Origin: JBJXFY01 sp046155815
GTDB taxonomy: Bacteria; Verrucomicrobiota; Verrucomicrobiia; Limisphaerales; CAIMTB01
Length of the DNA stretch: 25,119 nucleotides
Reading direction: 5' to 3'
NCBI GenBank assembly: GCA_046155815.1
Contig: JBJXFY010000417.1
Location: 1-25,119, forward strand
Positions 14,464 through 22,456 of the stretch are shown here, piece after piece. Made by a program: the position numbers and the translations under genes. Below the pieces are notes generated by a model. The model searched no databases. It saw only the letters and a program-made list of their open reading frames with translations, and was not told the origin of the DNA. The first letter of the stretch is position 1. Each line of letters opens with the position of its first letter.

Positions 14464-16416
14464 ATGCTCTTCGTGGACCAGCTTCGGGACGGCCACCGGC
14501 CGCTGCGCGTGATCGGCGCGCTGGTGGCCACGGGCCTGTTCGTGCTGGCGGCCGGACTGTGGCGGGTGCAGGTGCTCGCGGGCAGCCGCTACGTCGCTTC
14601 GGAGAAGTCCCAGTCCATCCGTCTCGTGCGCGTGCCGGCGGTGCGCGGAAAAATCCTCGACCGCAACCGCCAGCCGCTCGCCGAGAACCGCCCGAGCTAC
14701 GACCTCAACGTCTATCTCGACGAGCTGCGACCGTCCTTTGTGTGGCATTACACGAACCTCGTGCTGCCCGACTTCCGCGCCGTGCACGGGCGGCGGCCGA
14801 ACACCGCCGAGCGCACCGCGCTCCAGCAATCCGCGCGCCTGCTGGCCTACAGCAACCTTGTGCAGCGCGCCGCCGCGGTGATCGGCACGGAGCTGCCGAT
14901 CGAGCCCGATCGCTTCCTCCGCCACTACCGGCAAAACCTCGCCCTGCCGCTGCCGGTCGCCCGCAACCTCTCTCCCGCGCAGGTCGCGCGCTTCCAGGAG
15001 CGCAGCCTGCAGCTCCCCGCGCTCGATCTCGAGATCGAGGCGCTGCGCTTCTACCCGCACGGCGCCGCCGCGGCGCACGCCCTCGGCCACCTTCAGCGCG
15101 CCGACGAGGCGGACAACGACCCCGACGACCTGCTCTTCCGCTACCGCCTGCGCGACTGGCGCGGGGCCGCGGGCCTCGAGGCGGCGCAGGATGCGCTGCT
15201 CCGCGGCCGGGCCGGCGTGAAGGCGCTGCGCGTGGACAGCATGGGCTACCGCCACGAGGAGACGTTGCTGCAGCCGGTGGAATCCGGCGCGCAGGTGGTG
15301 CTCGCGCTGGATCTCGCCGTGCAGGCCGCCGCGGAGAAGGCCCTGGCCCGCGTGGCGCCCGACGTGCGCGGTGCGGCGGTGGTGCTGGACGTGCAGAACG
15401 GCGACGTGCTGGCGCTGGCATCCCGGCCGGCCTTCGATCCGAACGTGTTCCTCGCGCCGATCCCGCCCGACGTGTGGAGCCGGCTCAGCGACGAGCGGCT
15501 CAGCCCGCAGTTGAACCGCGCAGTGCATGGCGCGTACCCGCCCGGCTCGATTTTCAAGATCCTCGTCGCGCTCGCCGGCCTCGAGGCCGGCGTGATTGAC
15601 CCCGGCGCGGTCCACGCCTACGAGGGCTTCTACAAGCTGGGCCGGCAGATCATTGACGACACCGCGCCGCCGGGGGACTACGACTTCAAGCGCGCCTTCA
15701 AGCGCTCGAGCAACGCCTACTTCATTGACCACGGCCTTCGCCTCGGCCCGGAGGCGATCCTCGCCATGGGGCGACGTTTCCGCCTCGGCGAGCGCACGGG
15801 CATCGAGCTGGGCGGCGAGAACCCCGGGTTCTTCCCCGACGAGGAGTTCCTGCGCTCGCTGAGGTCCCGGCGCACGCCGTGGAACGACGGCGCGACGGCC
15901 AACCTCGCCATCGGCCAGGGCTATCTCACGATGACGCCCCTGCAGGCCGCGGTCATGACGGCCGCCATCGCGAACGGCGGGCGGCTGCTGCGCCCCCGGC
16001 TCGTGCTGGGCCTCGAGCCGTCCGAAGCCGGCGGCACGGCGGGCCAGGTGTTTGAACCGGTGGTCGAAGGCGACCTCGGCGCCCGGCCGCGCGACCTGCA
16101 GCTCGTGCGCGACGCGATGCTGGCCGACGTGGAGGAACCGGAGAGCTCCGGCCGCGAGGCGTTCATCCCCGGCTTCCGGATCGGCGGCAAGACGGGCACG
16201 GCGGAGATCAAGCGCGGCCGGCAGCTCGAGGACAAGATCACCTGGTTCGTCAGCTTTGGGCCGTATCCGGAACCGCGCTGGGCGGTCGTGGTGGTGATCG
16301 AGAGCGGCAGCTCGGGCGGGCGCACCAGCGCGCCGGTGGCGCGGCAGATTTTCCTGGCGCTGCAGCAGCGCGAGGCCGGCCTCGCGGCGGGCCGCTTCGC
16401 CGCCTTTCAACCATGA
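14464..16416 (+). CDS. mrdA: Penicillin-binding protein 2, elongation transpeptidase
   Basis: The product has 650 residues. A short cytoplasmic start and one membrane anchor (about 17-40) are followed by the PBP dimerisation region (VPAVRGKILDRNRQPLAENR) and the transpeptidase domain. All three catalytic motifs are intact: SIFK with nucleophile S362 and K365, SSN at 415-417, and KTG at 576-578. It cross-links peptidoglycan during side-wall growth, in a complex with RodA, whose ATG overlaps this gene's TGA by four bases. It begins four bases after mreD. A longer in-frame reading from 14266 overlaps mreD and is rejected. An insert at about 95-150, with PNTAER followed by a helix, lengthens the head domain. 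Confidence 0.96.
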   Translation: MLFVDQLRDGHRPLRVIGALVATGLFVLAAGLWRVQVLAGSRYVASEKSQSIRLVRVPAVRGKILDRNRQPLAENRPSYDLNVYLDELRPSFVWHYTNLVLPDFRAVHGRRPNTAERTALQQSARLLAYSNLVQRAAAVIGTELPIEPDRFLRHYRQNLALPLPVARNLSPAQVARFQERSLQLPALDLEIEALRFYPHGAAAAHALGHLQRADEADNDPDDLLFRYRLRDWRGAAGLEAAQDALLRGRAGVKALRVDSMGYRHEETLLQPVESGAQVVLALDLAVQAAAEKALARVAPDVRGAAVVLDVQNGDVLALASRPAFDPNVFLAPIPPDVWSRLSDERLSPQLNRAVHGAYPPGSIFKILVALAGLEAGVIDPGAVHAYEGFYKLGRQIIDDTAPPGDYDFKRAFKRSSNAYFIDHGLRLGPEAILAMGRRFRLGERTGIELGGENPGFFPDEEFLRSLRSRRTPWNDGATANLAIGQGYLTMTPLQAAVMTAAIANGGRLLRPRLVLGLEPSEAGGTAGQVFEPVVEGDLGARPRDLQLVRDAMLADVEEPESSGREAFIPGFRIGGKTGTAEIKRGRQLEDKITWFVSFGPYPEPRWAVVVVIESGSSGGRTSAPVARQIFLALQQREAGLAAGRFAAFQP

Positions 16417-17606
16417 CCACCGTCGCCGCGCCCATCCCCGGCCTGAACCCGCGCCCGCAGGTGATCCTGTGGCCGCTCTGGGTGGCGGTGATCCTGCTGC
16501 AGGTGTGCGGCGCGCTGTTCGTCTTCAGCTCGACGCTCGGGGATACGACCACGGCGCTGAAGCAGCTCGTGTGGTACGGCGTGGGCCTGGCGGCGATGCT
16601 GGCGGCGGTGTTCCTGGACTATCGGGTGCTCGCGCGGTGGGCCTTCGCGATCTACTGGGCCACCATCGCGCTGCTGGTGCTCGTGATCCTGGTCGGGGTG
16701 GAGCGCAACGGCGCGCGGCGGTGGTTTGACCTCGGCCCGTTTTCGCTGCAGCCGAGCGAGTTCGCGAAGCTGGCCGTGATCCTGGCGCTGGCGCAGTTCC
16801 TCAGCCGGCCGGTGGAGGAGCTGCGGCTGCGCGCCACGCTGTTGCGGTGCCTGGGCCTCGTGGGCCTGCCCTTCGCGCTCGTGCTCGCGGAGCCGGACCT
16901 CGGTTCGGCGATCGTGCTGGTGCCGACGGCGTTTGCGATGATGTTCGTCGGCGGGGTGCCGCCGCGGCTGCTGGGGATGATCACGGGCGCGGGCCTGCTG
17001 CTCGGCACGCTGGTGACGGTGGACGCGCTCTTTGCGCCGGAGGGCTGGCGCTTCATCAAGCTGAAGGAATACCAGCGCCACCGGCTGCTGGTGTACTTCG
17101 GGAAAGATTTTGCGCCGGAAGGCGCGACGCCTGAACAACGACGCTACTACCGCGAGCTGCAACGGCAGAAGTCGTGGAACGTCGAGCAGGCGCTGATTTC
17201 TGTCGGCTCCGGCGGGCTGACAGGCAAGGGCTGGCGTCAGGGGACGCAGAATGCCCTTGGGTACCTTCCCCGGCTGGGCGCACACAATGACTTCATCTTC
17301 TCGGTGATCGCCGAGGAGACGGGCTTTGTGGGCAGCGTGGCGGTCCTCGGACTGTACTCGCTGCTGCTGTTCAGCGGGCTGAAGGCCGCCGGCCAGGCGA
17401 AGGATCGCCTGGGAAGGCTCCTTGCGACGGGAGTCGTGGCGCTGCTTTTCAGCCACATCTTCATCAACATTGGCATGAACCTCGGACTGATGCCCGTGAC
17501 GGGCATTCCACTGCCGCTCCTCTCGTACGGGGGCTCGTCGGTGGTCTGCTCGCTTGTCGCCGTGGGCCTCGTCCAAAACGTATACCTCCACCGGAGACCC
17601 CATTAG
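16413..17606 (+). CDS. rodA: SEDS peptidoglycan glycosyltransferase RodA
   Basis: The product has 397 residues with about ten membrane helices. Family motifs are present: GARRWFDLGPFSLQPSEFAK (about 100-120), EPDLGSA, and the large periplasmic loop with HNDFIFSVIAEETGFVG, in which D293 corresponds to the catalytic Asp. The C-terminal signature NIGMNLGLMPVTGIPLPLLS is followed by YGGSS. RodA polymerises lipid II into glycan strands with PBP2. The large loop (about 205-285) contains a charged stretch of roughly 60 residues, KEYQRHRLLVYFGKDF onward, as in other bacterial RodA proteins. The four-base overlap with mrdA indicates translational coupling. Confidence 0.96.
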   Translation: MTTVAAPIPGLNPRPQVILWPLWVAVILLQVCGALFVFSSTLGDTTTALKQLVWYGVGLAAMLAAVFLDYRVLARWAFAIYWATIALLVLVILVGVERNGARRWFDLGPFSLQPSEFAKLAVILALAQFLSRPVEELRLRATLLRCLGLVGLPFALVLAEPDLGSAIVLVPTAFAMMFVGGVPPRLLGMITGAGLLLGTLVTVDALFAPEGWRFIKLKEYQRHRLLVYFGKDFAPEGATPEQRRYYRELQRQKSWNVEQALISVGSGGLTGKGWRQGTQNALGYLPRLGAHNDFIFSVIAEETGFVGSVAVLGLYSLLLFSGLKAAGQAKDRLGRLLATGVVALLFSHIFINIGMNLGLMPVTGIPLPLLSYGGSSVVCSLVAVGLVQNVYLHRRPH

Positions 17607-17608
17607 AC

Positions 17609-19555
17609 ATGAACAAGAGACCCCCCTACCCGCGGCGTGGCCGCGGCGGCCCGCGCCCGCCGCACCACCGCCAGGCCGCCGAGGCCGCCCATGGCCGGCC
17701 CGATCCTGCGGCCCGCGAGGCTCGCGAGGAGGTGCTGTCAGGCGAGGATGCGGACAGCGTCTTCGCCACGGAACGGCACGAAGATGAAATCATCCGGGCG
17801 GAGAACCTCGCCGCCGGCCTGCCGCCGGAAGGCGAGGCTGTCGCCGATCCGGCCCATGCCCGGTCCCCCGCCCACCCGCATCACCCCCCGTTGCCGGCCG
17901 CCGCGGAGCGCCCCGCCCCCGCCGTCGGGGGCGGCCTGCTCGGCGCGATCAAGCAGGCCGCCCGCCGTCTGGTGGAAAAGGTCGCCGCCCTCATCCGCCC
18001 CAAAAAACCCAGCGGCAAGGAAATCATCATCAACGCCGAGTCCCTGGAGATCCGCGTCGCCGTGCTCGAGCACGGTCGCCTCGAGGAGTTCAACATCGAG
18101 CGCACGAACGAGGAACGCCTCGTCGGCAGCATCTTCAAGGGCAAGGTCCGCAACCTCGAGGACGGCCTCAAGGCCGCTTTCGTTGACATCGGCTTTGAGC
18201 GCAACGCCTTTCTCCACTACTGGGACATCGTCCCGACCCAGTTCGACAGCGGCGTCGAGGTCGTCGAGCGCGGCGGCCAGCGGCGTGACAAACCCAAGAT
18301 CACGCAGAAGGACGTGCCGCGGCTCTTCCCGCCCGGCAGCGAGATCATCGTGCAGGTGACCAAGGGCCCCATCGGCACCAAGGGCCCGCGCATCACCACC
18401 AACCTCTCCCTTCCAGGCCGCTACCTCGTGCTGCTGCCGAACTCCGACCAGTCCGGCATCTCCCGCAAGATCGAGAACGTCGATGAGCGCCAGCGCCTCA
18501 AGAAGATTCTCCGGGAGCTGAGCATCCCCGATGGCATGGGCGTGGTGATGCGCACCGCCGGCGAGGGCAAGCAGGCCCGTTACTTCGTCCGCGACCTTGC
18601 GCTGCTCCTTGACGAGTGGCGCGACATCCAGCAGCGCATCCAACGGCAGCCGCTGGCCACCTGCGTCTTCGAGGAGCCCGACCTCGTCGGCCGCACCGTG
18701 CGCGACTTCCTCACCGAGGACGTGGACCACATCTGGGTGGACGACCACCGCCAGTGCCAGCGCATCCAGGAGATGATCACCCGCATCTCCCGCCGCTCGG
18801 TGTCGAAGGTGAAGCACTACAACGAGGCGGCCGTGATCTTCGACTGCTTCAACGTCACCAAGCAGCTCGAGACCGCCTTCCAGCGAACCGTCCACCTCAA
18901 GGGCGGCGGCTACATTGTCATTGACGAGACCGAGGCGCTGATCGCGATCGACGTGAACACCGGCAAGCACCGTTCCGGCAAGGACCTCGACTCCACCATA
19001 CTCCAGGTGAACCTCGAGGCCGCCGAGGAGATCGCCCGCCAGCTCCGTCTCCGCAACATCGGCGGCCTCATCATCCTCGACTTCATTGACATGCGGCAAC
19101 CGAAGGATCAGCGGGCCGTGTACAACCGCCTGCGCGAGGCCATGCGCCGCGACAAGGCCAAGACGCACCTCCTGCCGATCTCGCCCCTCGGACTGCTCGA
19201 GATGACCCGCCAGCGCCAGACCGAAAGCGTCCAAGCCTCCGCCTACGACGCCTGCCCGTATTGCAAGGGCCGCGCCCGCGTGAAGAGTCCCGAAACCATG
19301 AGCGTGGAAATCCAGCGCAGGCTCGCGGAAATCCTCCGCCGCCGCCCGCGCGACGAGTCGGACTTCCAGCTCAAGATCGCCACGCATCCCAACGTCTACG
19401 AACGCCTCCGCCGCGAGGACGAACAGCTCTTCATCGCCCTCGAGAAGAAGTTCTTCGGCAAGATCTCCTTCCGCGCCGACCCCGGCCTGCACGCCGAGTC
19501 GTTCAAGATCTTCAACGCCGTGAACAACGAGGAACTTGCCAGCGTGGGCTCCTGA
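17609..19555 (+). CDS. rng: RNase G/E-family endoribonuclease with N-terminal extension
   Basis: The product has 648 residues. The catalytic core spans about 137-640: an S1 domain with SIFKGKVRNLEDGLKAAFVD, then the DNase-I-like region. Acidic metal ligands are D448 in IDVNTG and D491/D494 in LDFIDM, and the zinc-link motif CPYC is at 549-552. The core cuts single-stranded 5'-monophosphate RNA in mRNA decay and rRNA maturation. The first 106 residues are low-complexity (Arg/Pro/His-rich, then acidic). They lead into a probable amphipathic helix (about 107-130, GGLLGAIKQAARRLVEKVAA) that could bind membrane. There is no long C-terminal scaffold as in E. coli RNase E, so RNase G is the closer name. 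The ATG lies two bases after the rodA stop; GGAGA 11 bases upstream is a weak Shine-Dalgarno. Confidence 0.94.
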   Translation: MNKRPPYPRRGRGGPRPPHHRQAAEAAHGRPDPAAREAREEVLSGEDADSVFATERHEDEIIRAENLAAGLPPEGEAVADPAHARSPAHPHHPPLPAAAERPAPAVGGGLLGAIKQAARRLVEKVAALIRPKKPSGKEIIINAESLEIRVAVLEHGRLEEFNIERTNEERLVGSIFKGKVRNLEDGLKAAFVDIGFERNAFLHYWDIVPTQFDSGVEVVERGGQRRDKPKITQKDVPRLFPPGSEIIVQVTKGPIGTKGPRITTNLSLPGRYLVLLPNSDQSGISRKIENVDERQRLKKILRELSIPDGMGVVMRTAGEGKQARYFVRDLALLLDEWRDIQQRIQRQPLATCVFEEPDLVGRTVRDFLTEDVDHIWVDDHRQCQRIQEMITRISRRSVSKVKHYNEAAVIFDCFNVTKQLETAFQRTVHLKGGGYIVIDETEALIAIDVNTGKHRSGKDLDSTILQVNLEAAEEIARQLRLRNIGGLIILDFIDMRQPKDQRAVYNRLREAMRRDKAKTHLLPISPLGLLEMTRQRQTESVQASAYDACPYCKGRARVKSPETMSVEIQRRLAEILRRRPRDESDFQLKIATHPNVYERLRREDEQLFIALEKKFFGKISFRADPGLHAESFKIFNAVNNEELASVGS

Positions 19556-19565
19556 TCCCGCCGTT

Positions 19566-19592
19566 GCGGGCGCGGGGTGGATCCCCGCCCGC
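19566..19592. terminator. Hairpin between convergent rng and methyltransferase genes
   Basis: GCGGGG (19572-19577) pairs with CCCCGC (19583-19588) around TGGAT. Outer GCGG/CCGC pairs lengthen the stem across a two-base bulge. It sits in the 48-base gap between convergent stop codons and can serve both strands, but no T-run follows on either. Confidence 0.45.
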
Positions 19593-19603
19593 ACACCGGC
19601 AGT

Positions 19604-20404
19604 TCACGGCCGCTGGAAAAGGGCGGCGAGGCTGGTCGAGATACGGTCGCGGACCGCGCCGGGCAGGCGCTGGGTCAGGCGCTCGCCCGCCGTGACGAGG
19701 CCGCGCGGAAGCAGCTTCAGCAGCGGCCCGGTGCCGAGGCAGCCGCCGGTCAGCGAGTTCGTGTACACGCGGAGCTCCACCAGCCGCAGGCCGGCCTTGG
19801 CAGCGAGCGGCGGCACTTCGTCCGGGTGCAGCAGGAAGATGTGGCCGTCGGCGTCGGGCTTGAACTGGCGAGCCTCGAAAACGGACGGATCGGCGCAGTC
19901 GGAGAATCGGGGCAGGGGATTGCGGAAGTAGCGGCCGTTGGGCGTGGTCATCACGATGTGGCCGCCGGCCGGCACGAGGGTCGCGGCCTTGCGTAGGAAG
20001 TCATCGGGGTGCGCCACATGCTCGACGACCTCGGTGATGAGCACGACGTCGAAGCATTCGCGGAGGCCGAGTTCGAAGGCGTTGCCCGGCGCGTAATGGA
20101 CGGTTCCGCGCTCGTGCTTCAGGCGGACGTAGCCCTCGAGATCGGCACGGAGGTCGTTCCAAGTGACCTCATAGCCGGCCTCGGCCAGGGCGAGGGTGAA
20201 GTTCCCCTGCGCGCCGGCGATGTCGAGCACCCGGGCCGGCGGTGCCTGGGCGCGGGCTACGAGCTCCATCGCGTGGCGGCGGCGCTCGGCGTATTGGTAG
20301 GCGTAGCCGCGGTTGGCAAGGCCGCCCCAGGCCTCGAGCTCGTCGTAAGGAAAGCTGTAGCGCCAGCTCTCGGGCCAGGCAGGGTCGAACGTCGGGCGCT
20401 TCAT
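19604..20404 (-). CDS. Class I SAM-dependent methyltransferase
   Basis: The product has 266 residues. The Rossmann methyltransferase core begins with motif I VLDIAGAQGNF (59-69). An acidic residue follows strand 2 (WND, 82-84), then FDVVLITEVVEHV (118-130), which is the motif before the EH pair of UbiG-like enzymes, and VPAGGHIVMTTPNG. The N-terminal helix region (SWRYSFPYDELEAWGG) and the C-terminal region ending in LPGAVRDRIS could bind substrate. The substrate cannot be told: UbiG-like members methylate quinone precursors, lipids, sugars or O-antigen termini. It lies downstream of the atp operon on the same strand but behind a clear terminator, so it is probably a separate unit. Confidence 0.85.
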   Translation of the reverse strand: MKRPTFDPAWPESWRYSFPYDELEAWGGLANRGYAYQYAERRRHAMELVARAQAPPARVLDIAGAQGNFTLALAEAGYEVTWNDLRADLEGYVRLKHERGTVHYAPGNAFELGLRECFDVVLITEVVEHVAHPDDFLRKAATLVPAGGHIVMTTPNGRYFRNPLPRFSDCADPSVFEARQFKPDADGHIFLLHPDEVPPLAAKAGLRLVELRVYTNSLTGGCLGTGPLLKLLPRGLVTAGERLTQRLPGAVRDRISTSLAALFQRP

Positions 20405-20412
20405 GCCGGAGG

Positions 20413-20418
20413 ATTTAA
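20413..20418 (-). promoter_or_regulatory. Possible -10 box of the methyltransferase gene (near-leaderless)
   Basis: On the minus strand TTAAAT ends eight bases before the ATG at 20404, which would place transcription start on or next to the start codon. The -35 region (TTCCGG at 20441-20436) is poor. No Shine-Dalgarno is present. Confidence 0.25.
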
Positions 20419-20440
20419 GGTCGCGGCGTGCCGGGCCGGA

Positions 20441-20475
20441 AGAAGCAAAAACGCCCCGGCGGAAACCGGAGCGTT
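20441..20475 (-). terminator. Intrinsic terminator of the atp operon
   Basis: Read on the minus strand, AACGC-T-CCGG (20475-20466), loop TTTCCG, CCGG-G-GCGTT (20459-20450) forms a nine-pair stem with one T-G wobble. It runs directly into a T-rich tail (TTTTTGCTTCTT). It lies 20 bases after the atpC stop and is the only classical hairpin-plus-T terminator in the window. Confidence 0.88.
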
Positions 20476-20495
20476 CGGGGGACGAAGAAAGGATC

Positions 20496-20900
20496 TCACC
20501 GCTGGCGGCGGCGCTTCACGTTGAGCTGGGTGAGCGAGTGGAGCAGGGCGGCCTGCACGGTGGCCTGCTCCTCGCCGCCGAGCTTTTCCTGCAGACGCGC
20601 CTCGGCGCGCTTCTTGGCCTGCTCGACCTGTGCCTCATCGATGTCCTCCGCCTTGATCGCCATGTCCGTCATCACGGCGACGCGCTTGCCGGAGACCTCC
20701 ACGAAACCTTCGCCGACGGCGAGGTGCAGCAGCTCGGCACCGCGGCGGACGGCCAGTTCGCCGGCGTGCACCTGGGTGAGCAACGGGACGTGGCCGGGGT
20801 AGATGCCCAGCTCGCCGTCCACGCCGGGCAGCGTGACCATGTCCACATCCTCCGAATACACCTTGGCCTCCGGGGTGACGATTTCGAGCTTGAGCGGCAT
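20496..20900 (-). CDS. atpC: ATP synthase F1 subunit epsilon
   Basis: The product has 134 residues, normal for epsilon. The N-terminal beta-sandwich has LEIVTPEAKVYSEDVDMVTL and the conserved PGVDGELGIYPGHVPLLTQV. The C-terminal helical pair (about 88-130, with EDIDEAQVEQAKKRAEARL) is the part that can inhibit rotation, and the tail is basic (VKRRRQR). Epsilon is in the central stalk with gamma. It is the last gene of the operon, separated from atpD by a repeat-containing gap of 92 bases. AAGGA six bases before the ATG is one of the few Shine-Dalgarno-like sequences in the window. Confidence 0.95.
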   Translation of the reverse strand: MPLKLEIVTPEAKVYSEDVDMVTLPGVDGELGIYPGHVPLLTQVHAGELAVRRGAELLHLAVGEGFVEVSGKRVAVMTDMAIKAEDIDEAQVEQAKKRAEARLQEKLGGEEQATVQAALLHSLTQLNVKRRRQR

Positions 20901-20925
20901 GGCGGGTCCTTGGGGTTCTCAGTCT

Positions 20926-20985
20926 TGCTCTTCACCTCAATCCTACTCTGCCCACAGGATCAGGTGTAGGAGGAAGATCAAGATG
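20926..20985 (-). repeat. Degenerate intergenic repeat, copy 2 (atpD-atpC gap)
   Basis: On the minus strand it reads ATCTTGATCTTCCTCCT, then TGATCCTGTGG, then AGGTGAAGAGCA (20937-20926). The 12-mer and the ATCTT/CTTC word order match copy 1 in the mreC-mreD gap, in the same orientation relative to the surrounding operon. It fills most of the gap and shows no coding character. Confidence 0.5.
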
Positions 20986-20992
20986 CGGGCGG

Positions 20993-22444
20993 TTACTGGC
21001 GCACCTCGTCAATGCCGCCCTTCATGTAGAATTCGTTCTCGCCGACGTCGTCATGCTTGCCCTCGAGGATCTCCTTGAAGCCGCGGACGGTGTCGGCCAC
21101 GGGCACCTGCTTGCCCTCGCGGCCGGTGAAGACCTGCGCCACGGTGAAGGGCTGGCTGAGGAACTTCTGGATCTTGCGGGCGCGGAACACGGTGAGCTTG
21201 TCGTCCGGCGAAAGCTCGTCCATGCCGAGGATGGCGATGATGTCCTGCAGGTCCTTGTAGCGCTGGAGCACTTTCTGGACGCCGCGGGCGGTGTTGTAAT
21301 GTTCCTGGCCGACGAATTCCGGCGCGAGCGCACGGGAGTTGGACGCCAGCGGATCCACGGCCGGGAAGATGCCCAGCTCGGCGATGGAGCGCTCGAGCAC
21401 GATGGTCGCGTCGAGGTGCGCGAAGGTCGTGGCGGGCGCGGGGTCCGTGAGGTCGTCCGCGGGCACGTACACGGCCTGGAAGGAGGTGATGGAACCCTTC
21501 TTCGTGGAGGTGATGCGCTCCTGGAGGTTGCCCATCTCGGCGGCGAGGGTGGGCTGGTAGCCGACTGCGGAAGGCGTGCGGCCGAGGAGGGCAGACACCT
21601 CGGAGCCGGCCTGCGAGAAGCGGAAGACGTTGTCCACGAAGAGCAGCACGTCCTGGTTTTTCTCGTCGCGGAAGTACTCAGTGACGGCGAGGGCGGAGAG
21701 GGCGACGCGGAGGCGGGCGCCGGGCGGCTCGTTCATCTGGCCGTACACGAGGCCGATGCGGGAGCCGGGCTTGAGGATGGGCAGGCCGGTTTCGCCGCGC
21801 TTGAGATGGCCCTTCTCGTCCTTCTCGCACTTGATGACGTCGGCCTCGGCCATCTCGTAGTAGAGGTCGTTGCCCTCGCGGGTGCGCTCGCCGACGCCGG
21901 CGAACATGGAGACGCCGCCGTGGAGCTTCGCGATGTTGTTGATGAGCTCCATGATGACGACGGTCTTGCCGACGCCGGCGCCGCCGAAGGCGCCGACCTT
22001 GCCGCCCTTGAGAAAGGGGCAGATGAGGTCAATGACCTTGATGCCGGTGGTGAGTATCTGCGGGTTGGTGGACTGGTCCACCAGCGGCGGGGCCAGGCGG
22101 TGGATGGGGTAGAACTTGTCCGCGGTGACCGGTCCCTGCTCGTCGACGGCGTCGCCGGTGACGTTGAAGACGCGTCCCATCACGCCCTCGCCCACGGGCA
22201 TGGAGATGGGGGCGCCGAGGTCCTCGACCACCTGCCCGCGCTTGAGGCCCTCGGTGGAGCTCATGGCGACGGCGCGCACCCAGCCGTCCCCGAGATGCTG
22301 CTGCACCTCGAGGGTAAGCCGGGTGGGACTGGCGCCGGGCGGGGTGAAGCTGACGCCCAGCGCGTTGTAGATCGCGGGCAGCCGGTCGGGGAACTCGATG
22401 TCCACGACGGGACCGATGATTTGGACGATCTTGCCTTGGTTCAT
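20993..22444 (-). CDS. atpD: ATP synthase F1 subunit beta
   Basis: The product has 483 residues. It is the catalytic subunit of the F1 hexamer, making ATP at the alpha-beta interface. The Walker A loop GGAGVGKT spans 154-161 (K160, T161). The catalytic Glu lies in GERTREGNDLY, the Walker B region is DVLLFVDNVFRF, and GMDELSPDDK provides the DELSxxD segment that contacts epsilon and gamma. Length and motifs are normal. It lies 12 bases after atpG. No Shine-Dalgarno precedes the ATG. Confidence 0.97.
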   Translation of the reverse strand: MNQGKIVQIIGPVVDIEFPDRLPAIYNALGVSFTPPGASPTRLTLEVQQHLGDGWVRAVAMSSTEGLKRGQVVEDLGAPISMPVGEGVMGRVFNVTGDAVDEQGPVTADKFYPIHRLAPPLVDQSTNPQILTTGIKVIDLICPFLKGGKVGAFGGAGVGKTVVIMELINNIAKLHGGVSMFAGVGERTREGNDLYYEMAEADVIKCEKDEKGHLKRGETGLPILKPGSRIGLVYGQMNEPPGARLRVALSALAVTEYFRDEKNQDVLLFVDNVFRFSQAGSEVSALLGRTPSAVGYQPTLAAEMGNLQERITSTKKGSITSFQAVYVPADDLTDPAPATTFAHLDATIVLERSIAELGIFPAVDPLASNSRALAPEFVGQEHYNTARGVQKVLQRYKDLQDIIAILGMDELSPDDKLTVFRARKIQKFLSQPFTVAQVFTGREGKQVPVADTVRGFKEILEGKHDDVGENEFYMKGGIDEVRQ

Positions 22445-22456
22445 GTGCTGGAAGTC

